Source of the DNA: Callipepla californica brunnescens
Taxonomy: Eukaryota; Chordata; Aves; Galliformes; Odontophoridae
Direction of reading: 5' to 3'
DNA length: 64,000 nt
Assembly: GCA_023055505.1 (NCBI GenBank)
Contig: JALIRH010000023.1
Coordinates: forward strand, 4,408,423 to 4,472,422
Positions 61,280 to 64,000 of the stretch are shown here, one piece after another (position 1 is the first letter of the stretch; each line of letters starts with the position of its first letter). The translations under genes and the position numbers were made by a program. The notes under the pieces are model-generated. The model worked only from the letters and a program-made list of their open reading frames with translations, did no database searches and was not told the DNA's origin.

Positions 61280-64000
61280 TTATAATTAACCTTTTTTCTC
61301 CTTACCCATTTGCGCATAAGAATTCCTAAAAAGGTATCTCTGAATTGCCTGAATTACACATTCAGATCTTGTCTTTCTTTTTCTCTTGTATGTTTCATTT
61401 CTGAAACCTGTGGTGATTTTTGGATCATTATCTTCTTGTAATTTAGCAGAGGGAGGAAAATAAAACCAAAAAAAACAACACCCAAGGCAAGAATACAGGC
61501 AGGAATAATTACTGTATTTCTTTGGAACACACTTGTAATGCTGAGCCAAAGGAGAAAGGTATTGCTGTCCTTTCCCTCCCTTCTCCTCAAGTATCTTAAA
61601 CATAAAGGGATGATCGATGGAGAAACTTCTGAGCTCCTTTGTTTCATGGCATTCTTAGAGTACAAATTCTTTGGAACAGAAACAGTTTCTATTTAGGTGC
61701 ATGTATGAAAGCAGACACATACCAGCCACTGTCAGAACATACGCGTAATTATTATATTTATAGTTTATGATAACAAGGCTGAACATGAGCTGAAGCTCTA
61801 GCCAAAGGACTTTTTAAAAGCATGGTCTATGCCTCATCAAAAAAGCTGCAATTGAATGCTGTTTTCCCTAGTCTTTTGTTTATATCTTTACCCTGAGATG
61901 CTGAAAAATCTTGTCTAACAGAATAAGTGTGCTCCTGACAAACACAGACTTCACTGTGGGTGGCCAGAAGTGAGATTAGGAGAGAAAATAAATAAGTTTA
62001 CGTAAGGATTGTAATAAATATGAAGCATCAAGTGTTCATACCTTTTTTTTTTTCCCCTGATCACCTGAATGCCCTAGCTAAATTGAGAACTGATTTTAGT
62101 TTGCAGCCTTAGTTCTTGGGCTGCAGGCTTTGCACTGTTCTCTTTCTTAAATATCTGTAAGTCTTGTTTTCTGCATAACGCTGACTTTCCTTCTTTCTAT
62201 TTTCTGTGTGTAAAAAGCACACAGGACTTGCCAGGCGTTGCAGTGGGCAGCACACACATCCTGTGCAGCGTCTGTTCATCCCATCGTGGGCTGTCTTTGT
62301 GGCTATACCTTGGAGCCGTGCTCAGAGCACTGCTGCCCTTCAGATCTGCTGCAGCATTTGTACTTTTCCAGCCTCAAGCCTAAAGTCATGCCCAAGGTCA
62401 TGTTACAGCTAACCCCAGGGAGTAAAACATGAAGTAAAGGGTATACAGTTTCTCAAAGAGATGACCCTTCTGCTCTTGGCCTCTGGGAAGCTCTAGTACA
62501 ATAACAGAGCTTAGCAGCTTGTGCAAGCACTAGCAGCTTGGGGTTAGCCCTGTTAAACCAGTGGCTCACTTGCTGTCCCTATCACATTCCTAACTTGATA
62601 CTCAAGAAGGACCCTTTAGCAAGTTGTTAAAAAGGAGTACATAGAAGAACTGCAGAGATGCCATGTTCTGTTACTCATAGATGCTATTTAGAAATTTGTA
62701 TATCCTTTTCTTATCTCTGTCTGAAAATTGCTTGTGGGAACCCCAGCATAACAAAGCAAGCAGCAGTGTTGTCTGAAATATGAGCAGTGCTGAAAATGTG
62801 AGAAAAGCTTGCCTTGCAGGTACTCTGGAATTGACTGAAAAATTCTGCAGTCACGTCAGCCCTGATTCATTGCCTTTGTAAGTACCGAACTTTTACTCCA
62901 AATTCAAATGCAGTGTCATCTTAAGGAGGAATATACGAGTTGAAGCAGGGAAAGGCTGATTTTTTTCACTGACTGAGATGGAGCTAGCAGTATGATTACA
63001 ACTACTATTAGATACTGCTGTCACCAGAACAAGCTCTGCACTGCATGCATCTTCAGAGCTGTTGACAGCTGATGCTTGCTTTCTATTCATAAATGGTTTT
63101 GGACCACTCGTACTATCATAAGCTCTTATTAGTCACCTTATCACATCTTGTTGAGAAGTTCTAGGATTCAGAAAACCATGTGAAAACCCTGATGGTGCTT
63201 CAAAGGTGTGAAATAATATTTTGAAAAAATCATTGACAAAATGTAATTCCTGTTCCCTAAGTAGAATAATAAACAAATCTGGAAATGGGTACCAGTTCTA
63301 CTTTTTGCAGTCTGAAGGAACTTTGGAACATCAACAGGTGAAAAATGTTGTCAGCATATCAAAGAAGTATCCATTGTTTGAAATTTTGGATGAATTCTGA
63401 AAACCACCAACAACAAAAGAAATAAAACAACAACCTTGAAGCATTTCACTTAATAAATAATGCACACATTGCTCATCAAGAATTTTGATGTGTGGTGATT
63501 GGTTTTGTAGTGCAGCCTTTGCTATAGCATGGCATTGTTATTGCAAGAAGCTGTCTGCTCTTCCTCCATCTTCTTTCTCCTTGCCTCTTCCTTTGTGTCA
63601 GCAGAAACATTTGTTTGCAGCAGTGTGGACCTCTGTCAGTTCAAAAGGGGTTGTGAGCCTATACCATAAGTCAGGCTGTCTCTGTAGAAAGGTGTAAGTA
63701 GCTACTGAAACAGTCCATCATGGTCTCAAAGGCAGGAGAAAATAAATGTTTGTTTTGTCAGAACTCCCTTGTCTAAACTTCAGAAACTGGTCCAGTGAAA
63801 GATTTATTTAGGATTTTTTCCTTGCTTGTTTGTGTTTTTGTTTGTTTGTTTGTTTGTTTTGAGTCTGGCTAGTGAAAATGCATTATATTTAACCACAGCA
63901 GAGCTGTCGGAGGACCTTGTTATATCCTTGTTGTATCCTCAGGGGTGATTTATTTTTGTTGATTTTGTTTGTTTGTTGGTTAGCTGTCATTGTTTTTTGT
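61280..64000. other. Non-coding, AT-rich
   Basis: Only short frames and the TTTG array near the right edge. Minus-strand frames at 61286-61665 overlap in two registers and match nothing. No feature is supported. Confidence 0.6.
63824..63860 (+). repeat. (TTTG)n microsatellite
   Basis: TTTG units with one TTTTTG variant near the right edge of the window. Confidence 0.92.

Noticed and set aside
1..64000. CRISPR arrays, tRNA, rRNA, bacterial operons
   Set aside because: No spaced repeat arrays, cloverleaf-like sequences or rRNA segments were seen. Codon-dense prokaryotic gene structure is absent and the sequence is vertebrate-like.
1..64000. Endogenous retrovirus or LTR element
   Set aside because: No paired LTRs, primer-binding site, or gag/pol-like frame was found by reading both strands.

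Overview
This window is eukaryotic, almost certainly from a bird. It is AT-rich with low repeat density, and I found no protein-coding exon that I can defend in 64 kb. The lineage call rests on three fragments of CR1, the dominant LINE of birds and other sauropsids. They are an antisense 3' portion at about 23755-24165, a sense internal fragment at 38362-38609, and a short sense 3' end at 40027-40087. I saw no Alu, L1 or other mammalian-type repeats and no recognisable retroviral sequence. The species cannot be fixed from this alone; a chicken-like macrochromosome would fit.

Layout. 0-13 kb is AT-rich unique sequence with homopolymers, an ATTTT array (3171-3247) and two small stretches rich in homeodomain- and SOX-type motifs. 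13.2-13.8 kb is a GC-richer block resembling a conserved regulatory element. 13.8-20.2 kb has little structure. 20.2-20.8 kb holds another regulatory-looking block that runs into a GC-rich stretch. 23.7-24.5 kb holds the antisense CR1 and an 18-bp tandem duplication. 24.5-32.6 kb is AT-rich and nearly featureless. 32.6-33.3 kb is the most CpG-rich stretch. 34.9-35.6 kb contains two hairpins, one with a 21-bp stem. 37.4-40.1 kb is the repeat-rich section: an A/C/AC compound repeat, a CR1 fragment, a TTCC array, a G-run and a CR1 3' end. 40.1-55.8 kb is mostly plain, with an 80-bp direct repeat separated by 1 kb (50756 and 51770). 55.8-61.2 kb is dense in transcription-factor-like motifs and poor in repeats.

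Interpretation (inference). The window looks like a gene desert or the inside of a very long intron, with several candidate distal regulatory elements, the densest in its last 8 kb. The open reading frames present are short, often overlap each other on opposite strands, and translate low-complexity or CR1 sequence; none resembles a protein family I recognise. No operon, CRISPR array, tRNA, rRNA or intact transposon was seen. The regulatory calls rest on motif content and composition judged by eye and need cross-species alignment to be confirmed.
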